Positions 31,438 to 39,093 of a stretch of 64,000 bases of DNA are shown one piece after another. The notes beneath the pieces are model-generated. The model worked only from the letters and a program-made list of their open reading frames with translations. It had not been told where the DNA came from and searched no databases. The DNA comes from Acidimicrobiales bacterium (GTDB taxonomy: Bacteria > Actinomycetota > Acidimicrobiia > Acidimicrobiales > Palsa-688): the NCBI GenBank assembly GCA_035533095.1, contig DATLUM010000011.1, positions 1-64,000 on the forward strand, read 5' to 3'. Positions within the stretch are counted from its first letter, which is position 1. The number at the start of each line of letters is the position of its first letter. The position numbers and the translations under genes are program-made.

Positions 31438-32367
31438 TCAGGCTGTGGCCGCCCCTCCCAGTGCGCCGCTCAGCCGGCGTGTGCTCTCGAGCAGGCGTCC
31501 ACCCAGAGCAGTCACCTGCGCCCCGCTCTGCGGCGACGGCACCGGCACCAAGCTCAGCATCAGCGCCACCTTCCCGTCCGGTCCGAACACGGGCGAGTCG
31601 ACATGGCTCACGTCGTACTGCCGGGAGGCGGTGATCGACGACAGGAACCACTCCTCCCGGTGGATCAGCTCTTCCGTGAGCGCACCGGCGAGGTCGCTCA
31701 GGCGGCTGGCGCCACCGCGCCGACCCTCGGCGCGCCCGGTCGCCCGGCTGCCCGTCTCCGCCGCCCGGATGAGCGACGCGAGCTCTTGGAGGCGGATGTC
31801 GGGCAGCACGTGCAACCCCACGGCGTATCCCCGCCGCCGGGTCGCGGCCAGCGCCCGCCGGTAGCGCTGCTGCGCGTCCTCGGGCAGTCCAGACAGCCAC
31901 CGGGATTGCTCCTCGCTGCCTGCAAACGCGATCAGGGCCGCCCCGTAAGGGGGCCGGGTCGGCAGCTCCATCCCGAGCCGCATGGGTGTCGCCGGCACCC
32001 GGAGGTTGCGGACCTGGTGCACGACCGTGACGTGATCGCTATTGACCTGGAACGCGATCACGTGCCCGCCCGTCTCCGCTGCCAGCTCCGCCATGGCGGG
32101 CCGTGCCACGTCGAGCGCGGGGAAACGGGATGCGGCGGCGGTGCCGAGTCGTATGACCGCCGGTCCCAGCGCGTAGAGCTTGCTCGTCGGGTCTCGCAGC
32201 AGCCACCCCGCGCGCACCAGCGAAGCCAGCATCGAGTGGCAGCTCGCCTTGTGCACCCCCAGCCCCCGGGTTACTTCGGCGAGGGAGACACCGCGCTCGG
32301 GCCGGGAGGCGATCATCTCCATGAGGTCCACGACCCTGTCGGTTTGGGGAGACGGTCGCGGCGCCAT
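31438..32367 (-). CDS. IclR-family transcriptional regulator
   Basis: Regulator of 309 residues with an N-terminal winged helix (DRVVDLMEMIASRPERGVSLAEVTRGLGVHKASCHSMLASL) and a C-terminal GAF-like effector domain (about 80-290). IclR proteins typically control divergent catabolic operons and respond to an aromatic or short organic acid. It is transcribed away from the SDR-ADC-amidohydrolase operon, with a perfect 10-bp inverted repeat between the two. A TAATAT hexamer ends 9 bases before its ATG and lies inside that repeat region, so autorepression is likely. Confidence 0.9.
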   Translation of the reverse strand: MAPRPSPQTDRVVDLMEMIASRPERGVSLAEVTRGLGVHKASCHSMLASLVRAGWLLRDPTSKLYALGPAVIRLGTAAASRFPALDVARPAMAELAAETGGHVIAFQVNSDHVTVVHQVRNLRVPATPMRLGMELPTRPPYGAALIAFAGSEEQSRWLSGLPEDAQQRYRRALAATRRRGYAVGLHVLPDIRLQELASLIRAAETGSRATGRAEGRRGGASRLSDLAGALTEELIHREEWFLSSITASRQYDVSHVDSPVFGPDGKVALMLSLVPVPSPQSGAQVTALGGRLLESTRRLSGALGGAATA

Positions 32368-32370
32368 CGA

Positions 32371-32408
32371 GGTCGCATATTACGACCGTTGCGTCGGCAT
32401 ATGCGACC
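32371..32408. promoter_or_regulatory. Putative IclR operator: perfect 10-bp inverted repeat
   Basis: GGTCGCATAT (32371-32380) and ATATGCGACC (32399-32408) are exact reverse complements 18 bases apart; CGAC/GTCG (32383-32386, 32393-32396) form a smaller repeat inside. TAATAT (minus strand, 32382-32377) is a -10 for iclR. The position between iclR and the divergent operon makes it the likely binding site for this regulator. Confidence 0.7.
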
Positions 32409-32426
32409 ATGGCACCATGAGCCGCG

Positions 32427-33365
32427 ATGGGAGGGAACAACTCAGGTTTGCAGGGCAAGGTTGGCGTCGTCACGGGCGGAGCCGGGGGGATCGGCAAGGC
32501 GATAGGCCGCAGGTTCTGCGAGGAGGGGATGAAGGTCGTCCTAGCTGACGTCCTGGCCGAGCCGCTCGACGAAGCCGTCCGGGAGCTCACGAAGGACGGA
32601 TACGACGCGGCGGGTGTAGTCACCGACGTCACCGACTATGCCTCCGTCGAGCACCTCGCCAAGGAGACGGTGTCCCGCTACGGCGCGGTGCACGTCGTGT
32701 GCAACAACGCCGGCACGGGCGGCGTGTCCGAGGGGTACATGTGGGAGCACGACCTTGCCGACTGGCGGTGGGGGATAGACGTCAACGTGCTGGGCGTCAT
32801 CCACGGGATCAAGGCGTTCGTCCCGATCCTGCTCGAGCAGGACGAGGGCCACGTCGTCAACACCTGCTCGGGCAACGGCGGTCTCGCACCGATCGCACGC
32901 GGTGCACTCGGTGGGCCGGCGATGGCCGTGTACCCGATGACCAAGGCCGCGGTGCTCTGCCTCACCGAGAGCCTCTACACCCACCTCCAGTTGGCTGAAT
33001 CGAACGTCAAGGCGCACGTTCTCTTCCCGGCGGGCTTCTTGAACACAGGCATCTGGGAGTCGTGGCGCCACCGTCCGGAGCAGTACGCGCCGACCCAGGA
33101 GCGCCGCACGCCCGAACAGACCCTCGACGCGGTCCTGCAACGGTTCGACGGCGCCGGCCTTCAGGTTAAGTTCACGCCGCTCGAGAGCGTCGCCGCGCAA
33201 GTGATCGAGGGCCTCGTCGAAGACAAGTTCTGGATGATGGGACCTCCATCCCCCGGCGACGAGGTCATCACCAAGAAGGCAGCCTCCATCGTCAGCCGCA
33301 CCAACCCCGATTACCTCATCGACACCCTTTCACAGAGAACAACGACGAAGGGAGCGAGCAAATGA
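32427..33365 (+). CDS. Short-chain dehydrogenase/reductase (catabolic operon gene 1)
   Basis: Classical SDR of 312 residues. The cofactor loop is TGGAGGIGKAIG near the N-terminus, followed by NNAGTGG, the catalytic Ser in the NTCSGNGG region and the YPMTK (YxxxK) motif. The protein is about 50 residues longer than a minimal SDR, with a C-terminal extension (PSPGDEVITKKAASIVSRTNP). It probably oxidises an alcohol intermediate with NAD(P). Its TGA overlaps the next ATG (ATGA). First gene of the operon across from iclR; no clear Shine-Dalgarno was found. Confidence 0.88.
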   Translation: MGGNNSGLQGKVGVVTGGAGGIGKAIGRRFCEEGMKVVLADVLAEPLDEAVRELTKDGYDAAGVVTDVTDYASVEHLAKETVSRYGAVHVVCNNAGTGGVSEGYMWEHDLADWRWGIDVNVLGVIHGIKAFVPILLEQDEGHVVNTCSGNGGLAPIARGALGGPAMAVYPMTKAAVLCLTESLYTHLQLAESNVKAHVLFPAGFLNTGIWESWRHRPEQYAPTQERRTPEQTLDAVLQRFDGAGLQVKFTPLESVAAQVIEGLVEDKFWMMGPPSPGDEVITKKAASIVSRTNPDYLIDTLSQRTTTKGASK

Positions 33366-34150
33366 CAGTGCGCTACGGCCCCAAGCCCCCCGCCGCCCGA
33401 GTCGACCGCGAGATCGACGCCACCAAGGCGCCGATCGCGACCGAGGCGATCACGGTCACCTACCTGACCGACCCTTCGATCGTCGAAGCCGTGCTGCCCA
33501 AGCCGCTCGAGCCGGCGGACGAGCCGATCGTGCGGATCTCGCTGCAGCGGGTGGTGATCGAGGGCCGGCCGCCGTTCGGTTCGGCTGTCTTCTCGGTGGC
33601 GGCCCGCCACGGGGACGTTGAAGGTGACTACCCCCTGTTCATGCCCCAGTCCACCGAGCAGTCGGTGACGGGCGGGCGCGAGACGTTCGGTGAGCCCAAG
33701 AAGCTCGGTGAGATCAAGGTCGAACGCGACGGCGACGATGTGCGGGCGAGAGTGTCGCGGCTCGGCTTCGACCTGATCACCGTCAGCGGCAGCGTGACCG
33801 GCGGGCTCGACCTGCCGCCCGACCAGACCAACATCGAGTTCTACTTCAAGTTCCTCCGTGCACCCGACGGCGATGGCATCACCGACCCGCACCTGGTGTA
33901 CGGGAGCTACCACCGCCACTACGAGGTCTTCGAATCCATCGACTGTGCAGACGGTACAGTCGAGCTCGGCGATTCGCCGCTCGACCCTGTCGCCGACGTG
34001 GTGGTCAAGGAGCTGCGCTCGATCACCTGGTGCCGCCGGCGGACCATCCAGACCGCGCGCATCGCGCAGCACGTGCCTCAGGAGTGGCTGCTTCCCTTCG
34101 TGCACCAGCGCTACGACGACGTGGCACTGCTCGCGGCGCAGCGCCCATGA
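33362..34150 (+). CDS. Acetoacetate decarboxylase-family protein (catabolic operon gene 2)
   Basis: Protein of 262 residues in the acetoacetate decarboxylase superfamily. Family motifs are LFMPQSTEQSVTGGRETFGEPKKLGEI, which carries the Schiff-base lysine region, and the C-terminal DPVADVVVKELRSITW. Members decarboxylate beta-keto acids or perform aldol and dehydration reactions on cyclic substrates. Translationally coupled on both sides by ATGA overlaps, so it works with the SDR and the amidohydrolases. Which keto acid it handles is not readable from the sequence. Confidence 0.85.
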   Translation: MTVRYGPKPPAARVDREIDATKAPIATEAITVTYLTDPSIVEAVLPKPLEPADEPIVRISLQRVVIEGRPPFGSAVFSVAARHGDVEGDYPLFMPQSTEQSVTGGRETFGEPKKLGEIKVERDGDDVRARVSRLGFDLITVSGSVTGGLDLPPDQTNIEFYFKFLRAPDGDGITDPHLVYGSYHRHYEVFESIDCADGTVELGDSPLDPVADVVVKELRSITWCRRRTIQTARIAQHVPQEWLLPFVHQRYDDVALLAAQRP

Positions 34151-35370
34151 ATCCGCAAGACCGCTACACGGTCATCTCCGCGGACTGCCACGCCGGCGCG
34201 GACCTACCCGATTACCGCCCGTACCTCGACCCTGCCTACCGCGACGAGTTCGACGCATGGGCGGAGGGTTTCGTGAATCCGTTCGCCGACCTCGTCGAGC
34301 CCGACGCCGAGCGCAACTGGAGCAACGACCGCCGCCTCGCCGACCTCGACCGCGAAGGCGTCTGCGGCGAGGTGATCTTCCCGAACACCATCCCGCCGTT
34401 CTTCCCGAGGGGCAGCCTCTCCGCTCCTCCTCCCGAGACGCCGGAGGAGCTCGAGCTCCGATGGGCAGGGCTGAGAGCGCACAACCGCTGGCTGTCCGAC
34501 TTCTGCGCTCAGGCGCCCGACCGGCGCGCCGGGGTCGGGCAGATACTCCTCGGCGACCTCGACGAAGCGGTCGCCGGCGTGCACGAGATCGCCAAGCTCG
34601 GCCTGCGCGGGGGGATCCTCCTGCCCGGTGTGGCACCCGGCATCGGGCTCCCACCGCTGTACGCGGAGCACTGGGAGCCGCTCTGGAGGGCGTGCGCGGA
34701 GACCGGGGTCGTGATCAACCACCACGGCGGGAACGCCGGACCGTCACCGACGGGCGAGTGGGCGAGCGACTTCGCGGTGTGGGTCTACGAGACGCACTGG
34801 TGGGCGCACCGGGTGCTGTGGCACCTCATCTTCAGCGGTGTGCTCGAGCGCTACCCGGAGCTGACGCTGGTGCTGACCGAGCAGGGATCCGGCTGGGTGC
34901 CGGCGACCCTCGACTCGCTCGACATCACCGCGGCGCGCTACGGCCGCTCGACGTCCGCGATCGCCCGGTTCGCGGGGCCGACCGCCGGATCGCTGTCGAT
35001 GAAGCCGAGCGAGTTCTGGAAACGCCAGTGTTACGTCGGGGCCAGCTTCATGCGCCCCGTCGAGTGCGCCGAGCGGCACCGCATGGGCGTCGACCGGATC
35101 ATGTGGGGGACCGACTACCCCCATTACGAGGGGACGTCGCCGTACACGATCGAGGCGCTGCGCCACACCTTCCACGACGTCGAGCCCGGGGAAGTGAGAG
35201 CCATGGTCGGGGGCAACGCCGCGCTGGTCTACGGTTTCGACCTCGACGCCCTCGCCCCTCTCGCCGAGCGCATCGGTCCCACCGTCGAACAGGTGGCGAC
35301 GCCGCTCGAAGCGGTCCCTGCCGGCGCCAGCAGCACCGCCTTCGAACCCGATCCGATTAGGGCCTGGTAA
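34147..35370 (+). CDS. Amidohydrolase-2 family metal enzyme, paralogue A
   Basis: TIM-barrel protein of 407 residues, related to ACMSD, gamma-resorcylate decarboxylase and LigJ/LigW-type enzymes. It begins VISADCHAGAD; the usual HxH of this family is His15-x-Gly17, so one metal histidine is missing. Later metal-site positions look present: His in VINHHGG and Asp in WGTDYPHYEG. ATG 34147 overlaps the previous stop (ATGA). It is followed after 24 bases by a paralogue of the same family. It may decarboxylate or hydrate a ring-cleavage or acid intermediate. Confidence 0.85.
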   Translation: MNPQDRYTVISADCHAGADLPDYRPYLDPAYRDEFDAWAEGFVNPFADLVEPDAERNWSNDRRLADLDREGVCGEVIFPNTIPPFFPRGSLSAPPPETPEELELRWAGLRAHNRWLSDFCAQAPDRRAGVGQILLGDLDEAVAGVHEIAKLGLRGGILLPGVAPGIGLPPLYAEHWEPLWRACAETGVVINHHGGNAGPSPTGEWASDFAVWVYETHWWAHRVLWHLIFSGVLERYPELTLVLTEQGSGWVPATLDSLDITAARYGRSTSAIARFAGPTAGSLSMKPSEFWKRQCYVGASFMRPVECAERHRMGVDRIMWGTDYPHYEGTSPYTIEALRHTFHDVEPGEVRAMVGGNAALVYGFDLDALAPLAERIGPTVEQVATPLEAVPAGASSTAFEPDPIRAW

Positions 35371-35386
35371 GTCAGGGCCTGGTAAG
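35359..35386 (+). repeat. Direct repeat at the junction of the two amidohydrolase genes
   Basis: AGGGCCTGGTAAG occurs at 35359-35371 and again at 35374-35386. The first copy contains the stop TAA of paralogue A; the second supplies the AAGGAG Shine-Dalgarno of paralogue B. A local 15-base duplication explains it. Confidence 0.75.
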
Positions 35387-35394
35387 GAGCACCA

Positions 35395-36660
35395 GTGGAG
35401 CCGTACCTGATCATCTCAGCCGACTGCCATGCGGAGCTGCCCACCGAGCGCTACCGCGACTACCTCGACCCCGAATTCCGGGACGAGTTCGAGGACTACC
35501 TCAAGGAAAAGGAGCAGCAGTCGCGCCTCGGCGACTTCATGGATCCCGAGTTCGCCGAGCAGTGGTTCTCCGAGAACGGTGAGGGCATCGCCGGAGGGTG
35601 GGATATCGCCCGCCGCGACAAGGAGCTCGACAACGACGGCGTCGCCGGCGAGGTCATCTTCCCCGACGCGGACGCCGTCACGGGTGTGGCCGGCGCACCA
35701 TTTGGAGCGGGTCTCGGCCAGACAGGCGACCTCGACCCCGGCCGCGCCCTCGCCGGCGCGCGCGCCCACAACCGGTGGATCGCGGAGTTCTGCTCGCAGA
35801 GCCCCGAACGCCGCGCCGGGGTCGCCGTCGTGCCGATCCTGCAGGACATCGACCGGGCCGTCGCGGAGATCACACGCGCCGCCGAGGCGGGGTTGCGTGG
35901 CGGCATCCTCATCCCCGCCACATGGGGCAAGTACCCGCCCTACCACGACCGCCGCTACGACCCGATCTGGGCGGCGTGCCAGGACCTGCAGATGCCGATC
36001 CACACCCACTCCGGGCCGGCGCCGCGCGAGGACTACGGCGAGCACCTGGGCATCTACGTGACCGAGGTCCGCTGGTGGGGTGTGCGGCCGCTGTGGTTCG
36101 CGCTGTGGTCAGGGGTCTTCGAGCGCTACCCGCGCCTGAAGTGGGGCGCAACCGAATGCGGCGCGTTCTGGGCCAACGACCTCCTGTGGCTCATGGACAC
36201 GCGCTTTCTCCGCGAGCACTCCGCCAAGAAGATGAGCCACCGCATGGAGGGCGACCTCACCATGCCACCGTCCGCGTACTTCGACCGCAACTGCTTCATC
36301 GGGGCGACGACGACGGAGCGGCGGGAGCTCGCGCGCCGCTACGAGATCGGCGTATCAAATCTCCTTTGGGGAAATGACTACCCGCATCCGGAGGGCACCT
36401 GGCCCAACACTCTCGACTGGCTGCGGCGATCGTTCCACGACATCCCTGTAGAGGAGACCCGGCAAATGCTGGGACTCGCCGCGGCAGAGGTGTACGGCTT
36501 CGATGTCGAGGCGCTCGAGCCGCTCGCGGAGCGGATCGGCCCCACCCCGGAGGACCTCGGCCAGGACGACGCGGTCAGCATCCCCAAGTGGGCTGCGGCG
36601 CGCGAGGCCGGGCGTCACTGGCTTACCGGCGCCGAGCCTCTCCCGGATATGGTCGGCTGA
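35395..36660 (+). CDS. Amidohydrolase-2 family metal enzyme, paralogue B
   Basis: Second TIM-barrel enzyme of 421 residues, clearly homologous to the one before it (ISADCH, YLDPEFRDEF, AHNRWIAEFCSQSPERRAGV, LRGGILIPA, YPHPEG, EVYGFDVEALEPLAERIGPT). Here the first motif is His12-x-Glu14 (SADCHAEL) instead of His-x-Gly, which could restore a metal ligand. His in IHTHSGPA and Asp in WGNDYPHPEG are also present. The start is GTG 35395 with AAGGAG 8 bases upstream. The pair may be two steps of one pathway or two subunits of one enzyme. Confidence 0.85.
   Translation: MEPYLIISADCHAELPTERYRDYLDPEFRDEFEDYLKEKEQQSRLGDFMDPEFAEQWFSENGEGIAGGWDIARRDKELDNDGVAGEVIFPDADAVTGVAGAPFGAGLGQTGDLDPGRALAGARAHNRWIAEFCSQSPERRAGVAVVPILQDIDRAVAEITRAAEAGLRGGILIPATWGKYPPYHDRRYDPIWAACQDLQMPIHTHSGPAPREDYGEHLGIYVTEVRWWGVRPLWFALWSGVFERYPRLKWGATECGAFWANDLLWLMDTRFLREHSAKKMSHRMEGDLTMPPSAYFDRNCFIGATTTERRELARRYEIGVSNLLWGNDYPHPEGTWPNTLDWLRRSFHDIPVEETRQMLGLAAAEVYGFDVEALEPLAERIGPTPEDLGQDDAVSIPKWAAAREAGRHWLTGAEPLPDMVG
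36648..36653 (+). promoter_or_regulatory. -10 hexamer TATGGT before the SnoaL-like gene
   Basis: TATGGT, inside the last codons of amidohydrolase B, ends 8 bases before the ATG at 36662. It may give the small gene its own leaderless transcript in addition to operon read-through. Confidence 0.35.
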
Positions 36661-36661
36661 C

Positions 36662-37051
36662 ATGGATGTGCGCGCGCTGGCCGAGACGTCGCTCCGTCTG
36701 ACCAAGGAAGGCGACCGCGACGGTTGGCTCGCCCTCTTCGCCGACGACGCAGTCGTCGAGGATCCCGTGGGCGTGTCGCCCTTCGACGGGGGGGTAGGCG
36801 GCCATCGCGGCAAGGAGGCGATCGCCAAGTTCCGCGACAGCGTCATCGCGACGATGGACAGCTTTGACTACGAGATCGAGCGTTGCTACGTCTGCGGCGA
36901 CGAGGCAGCCGCGGTTGTCGCCTTCCACATCGTCAGCGGCGGCCACACCATGGACATGGACGTGGTCAACATCTACAAGACCGACGGCGACGGCAAGCTG
37001 GTCTCCCTGCGATCCTTCTGGGACGGCTCCCGCCAGGGGGGCTCGGGCTAG
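36662..37051 (+). CDS. SnoaL/NTF2-like small protein
   Basis: Protein of 129 residues with the cone-shaped NTF2 fold pattern: helix SLRLTKEGDRDGWLALFADDAVVEDPVG, then GHRGKEAIAKFRDSV, and a terminal sheet (YVCGDEAAAVVAFHIVSGGHTMDMDVVNIYKTDGDGK..RSFWD). Members include isomerases, dehydratases and polyketide cyclases. Coming last in the iclR-linked operon (1 base after amidohydrolase B), it may isomerise or dehydrate a pathway intermediate. Its stop overlaps the stop of the convergent hydrolase gene. Confidence 0.8.
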   Translation: MDVRALAETSLRLTKEGDRDGWLALFADDAVVEDPVGVSPFDGGVGGHRGKEAIAKFRDSVIATMDSFDYEIERCYVCGDEAAAVVAFHIVSGGHTMDMDVVNIYKTDGDGKLVSLRSFWDGSRQGGSG

Positions 37052-37863
37052 ACGAATCGCTGCTCCATCTCACCGACACCCTCGATCCAGCTACGGAGGG
37101 TGTCGCCGGCTTTGATGAAGACCTGCGGGTTGCGGCCCATGCCCACGCCCGGTGGCGTGCCGGTGAAGATCACGTCGCCCGGATAGAGGGTCACGACGCG
37201 CGACAGGTAGGCGACGAGCTCGTTGACCGGGAAGATCATGAAGGAGGTGCGGGAGGACTGCATCGACTCACCGTTGAGGTCGCAGCCGATGCCGAGGTCA
37301 TCGCGGTTCGGCAGCTCGTCGGGGGTGACGAGCGTGGGCCCTTGCGGCGCGAAGCCGGAGTGGGACTTGCCGAGCGAGAACTGGGGCATGGGACCGGAGC
37401 GCTGCATCTTGCGTTCGGAGATGTCGTTGCCGACGGTGATGCCGGCGACGTGGTCCCACCCGCGCGACGCGTCGACGTTGCGCGCGGTGCGGCCGATCAC
37501 CGCGACGAGCTCGCATTCCCAGTCGACGTTGCCGTTCGCTGGCAATTGAACAGTGGAGTACGCGCCGGAGAAGGCGCTGACGAACTTGGTGAAGAACAGC
37601 GGATCGTCGGGGGGCTTGAGCCCGGACTCCGCGGCGTGCTCGCGGTAGTTGAGCGCCACTGCGAACACCTGCCCGGGGTTCGGGCTCGGCGGACCGGCCT
37701 TCGTCGGATCGAAGGGCTCGGACGGCGCGCCGGCGTGGTCTTTCACCGTTGAGAGGAACTCGTCCCAGCGGTCGTACACGTTGCCGGGGTCGAAGCCGGG
37801 GATCTCCCTCATCTTGTCGCCCTCGACGAGCTTGAGCTTGCCGGCGACGTTGGCGATGCGCAT
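37048..37863 (-). CDS. Fumarylacetoacetate hydrolase-family protein
   Basis: Metal-dependent C-C hydrolase/hydratase of 271 residues. Typical features are FAVALNYREHAAESG, the catalytic and metal segment WECELVAVIGRTARN (acidic ligands), GITVGNDISER, LGKSHSGFAPQGPTLVT and the closing GDVIFTGTPPGVG. Such enzymes open or hydrate 1,3-dicarbonyl products of aromatic-ring breakdown, which fits the neighbouring operon on the other strand. The ATG at 37863 lies 2 bases after the DUF445 stop, and TACGGT 6 bases before it suggests a separate leaderless transcript. Confidence 0.9.
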   Translation of the reverse strand: MRIANVAGKLKLVEGDKMREIPGFDPGNVYDRWDEFLSTVKDHAGAPSEPFDPTKAGPPSPNPGQVFAVALNYREHAAESGLKPPDDPLFFTKFVSAFSGAYSTVQLPANGNVDWECELVAVIGRTARNVDASRGWDHVAGITVGNDISERKMQRSGPMPQFSLGKSHSGFAPQGPTLVTPDELPNRDDLGIGCDLNGESMQSSRTSFMIFPVNELVAYLSRVVTLYPGDVIFTGTPPGVGMGRNPQVFIKAGDTLRSWIEGVGEMEQRFV

Positions 37864-37865
37864 CT

Positions 37866-39038
37866 TCAGACCGTAGCCAGCGCGTGGAGAGCGAGGCCGG
37901 CGAGAGCTCCGACGACGGTTCCGTTGATGCGGATGTACTGCAGGTCCGGGCCGAGGAGCAGCTCGAGGCGCCGAGACGTCTCGGCCGCGTCCCAGCGGTT
38001 GATGGTCGTCGACACGAGGGCCACGAGCTCGTGCCCGTAGGCGCCGAGTATCTGCCGGGCCGCCGCTTCGAGGCTGCGCTGCGCGGATTCCTGCAGGTCG
38101 GCGTCGGTGGCGAGGCGCCGGCCGGTCCTGATGATGAGTGTTTGAAGGTCGACGTCCTCCCAGACGCTCGTCGCGACCGTCCGCAGCTGGGGTTGGGAGA
38201 GCAGGTGCTGCTTGAGCTCCTCGCCGCGCCGGCGCAGCGTCTCGTTGGTCTGCAGGTCCTCGGCGAGCTTCACGATGCCGGCGCCGAGCTGCTGGCGGAT
38301 CGGGTGGTAGGGGTCGTGGACCATCTCGGCGAGCACGACCTGGGTGCGTTCGAGGAGGCGGCCGACCATGCGATGGCCGATCGGGCCGGGCAGCCACCAG
38401 GGCGACCGCATCCCGAGCCGGGCGTGCAGCTGCGGCCCATTGCGCCGCAAGTAGAGGCGGAGCGCGTCGAGGCCGGTGTCGATGAGGGGCTCGTGCCTCT
38501 GGTCGCGGGTGAGCTGGGCGAGTGCCTTGCCAGCGATCGGGGCCAACTCCAGCTTCGCGGCCAGGTGCTGGATGTCCTCGTCCCTGATGAGCTTGCCGGC
38601 GTTGCCGACGGCGTCGGTGACCCTGGCCGCGAGGCGGCCGGCGTTGTCCGGTTCGGACAGCCATGCCGCGGCGCGGGGGATGGCCTGCGCGTGCTCCAGG
38701 CGCTGGATCACCGCCTCGGGGCTCAGGAAGCTCTCCTGCACGAAGGCGGCGATGGTCTCGGCGAAGCGGTCCTTGCGTTCGACGACGATCGCCGTGTGGG
38801 GGATCGGCAGCCCGAGCGGCCGGCGGAACAGCGCGGTGACCGCGAACCAGTCGGCGAGCCCGCCGACCATCGAGGCGAGGGCGGTCGCCTGGACCCAGCC
38901 GAGCCAGCCGGCTTCGCCCTTGAACGCCGTCGAGAGGCCGAAGGCGATGGTCACCGCGATCAGGAGCCCGGTCGCCTGCCGGCGGGTTCTTACGAGCAGG
39001 CCGGCTCGTATGGCCTCCGACTGAGTCCTGGCCTGCAC
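37866..39038 (-). CDS. DUF445 family membrane protein
   Basis: Protein of 390 residues of the DUF445 (YheB-like) family: a hydrophobic segment near the N-terminus (LLIAVTIAFGLSTAF, ATALASMVGGLADWFAVTALFRRPLGLPIPHTAIV), a long helical soluble region and a closing hydrophobic helix (VVGALAGLALHAL). The GLADWFAV..FR.P.GLPIPHTAI block is diagnostic. Function is unknown. The start is set at GTG 39038, because TACGGT lies exactly 6 bases before it; the longer frame would run through a tandem repeat and its ATG would overlap the divergent SDR start codon. Confidence 0.85.
   Translation of the reverse strand: MQARTQSEAIRAGLLVRTRRQATGLLIAVTIAFGLSTAFKGEAGWLGWVQATALASMVGGLADWFAVTALFRRPLGLPIPHTAIVVERKDRFAETIAAFVQESFLSPEAVIQRLEHAQAIPRAAAWLSEPDNAGRLAARVTDAVGNAGKLIRDEDIQHLAAKLELAPIAGKALAQLTRDQRHEPLIDTGLDALRLYLRRNGPQLHARLGMRSPWWLPGPIGHRMVGRLLERTQVVLAEMVHDPYHPIRQQLGAGIVKLAEDLQTNETLRRRGEELKQHLLSQPQLRTVATSVWEDVDLQTLIIRTGRRLATDADLQESAQRSLEAAARQILGAYGHELVALVSTTINRWDAAETSRRLELLLGPDLQYIRINGTVVGALAGLALHALATV
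37870..37875 (-). promoter_or_regulatory. -10 hexamer TACGGT for the FAH-family gene
   Basis: On the minus strand TACGGT sits in the last codons of the DUF445 gene and ends 6 bases before the ATG at 37863. Same hexamer and spacing as the DUF445 start itself. Confidence 0.5.
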
Positions 39039-39044
39039 CTCCTC

Positions 39045-39050
39045 ACCGTA
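39045..39050 (-). promoter_or_regulatory. -10 hexamer TACGGT for DUF445
   Basis: TACGGT on the minus strand ends 6 bases before GTG 39038 and decides that start. It touches the first base of the 18-base tandem repeat. Confidence 0.5.
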
Positions 39051-39085
39051 CCCTCGGGGCGCGGAATACCCTTGGGGCGCGTAAT
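39050..39085. repeat. Two 18-base tandem repeats in a divergent promoter
   Basis: ACCCTCGGGGCGCGGAAT (39050-39067) is followed directly by ACCCTTGGGGCGCGTAAT (39068-39085), 16 of 18 identical. They fill the gap between the DUF445 and SDR promoters; the second copy ends in the SDR -10. They could be tandem sites for one regulator. Confidence 0.65.
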
Positions 39086-39087
39086 CT
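39082..39087 (+). promoter_or_regulatory. -10 hexamer TAATCT for the SDR at 39094
   Basis: TAATCT ends 6 bases before the ATG at 39094; the gap CCCCGC contains no Shine-Dalgarno, so the mRNA is probably leaderless. Confidence 0.55.
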
Positions 39088-39093
39088 CCCCGC

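Noticed and set aside
37048-38664. FAH-family gene with a 270-residue N-terminal extension
   Set aside because: The extension overlaps DUF445 in another frame and is Arg/Pro-rich. ATG 37863 with TACGGT upstream gives a normal-length enzyme.
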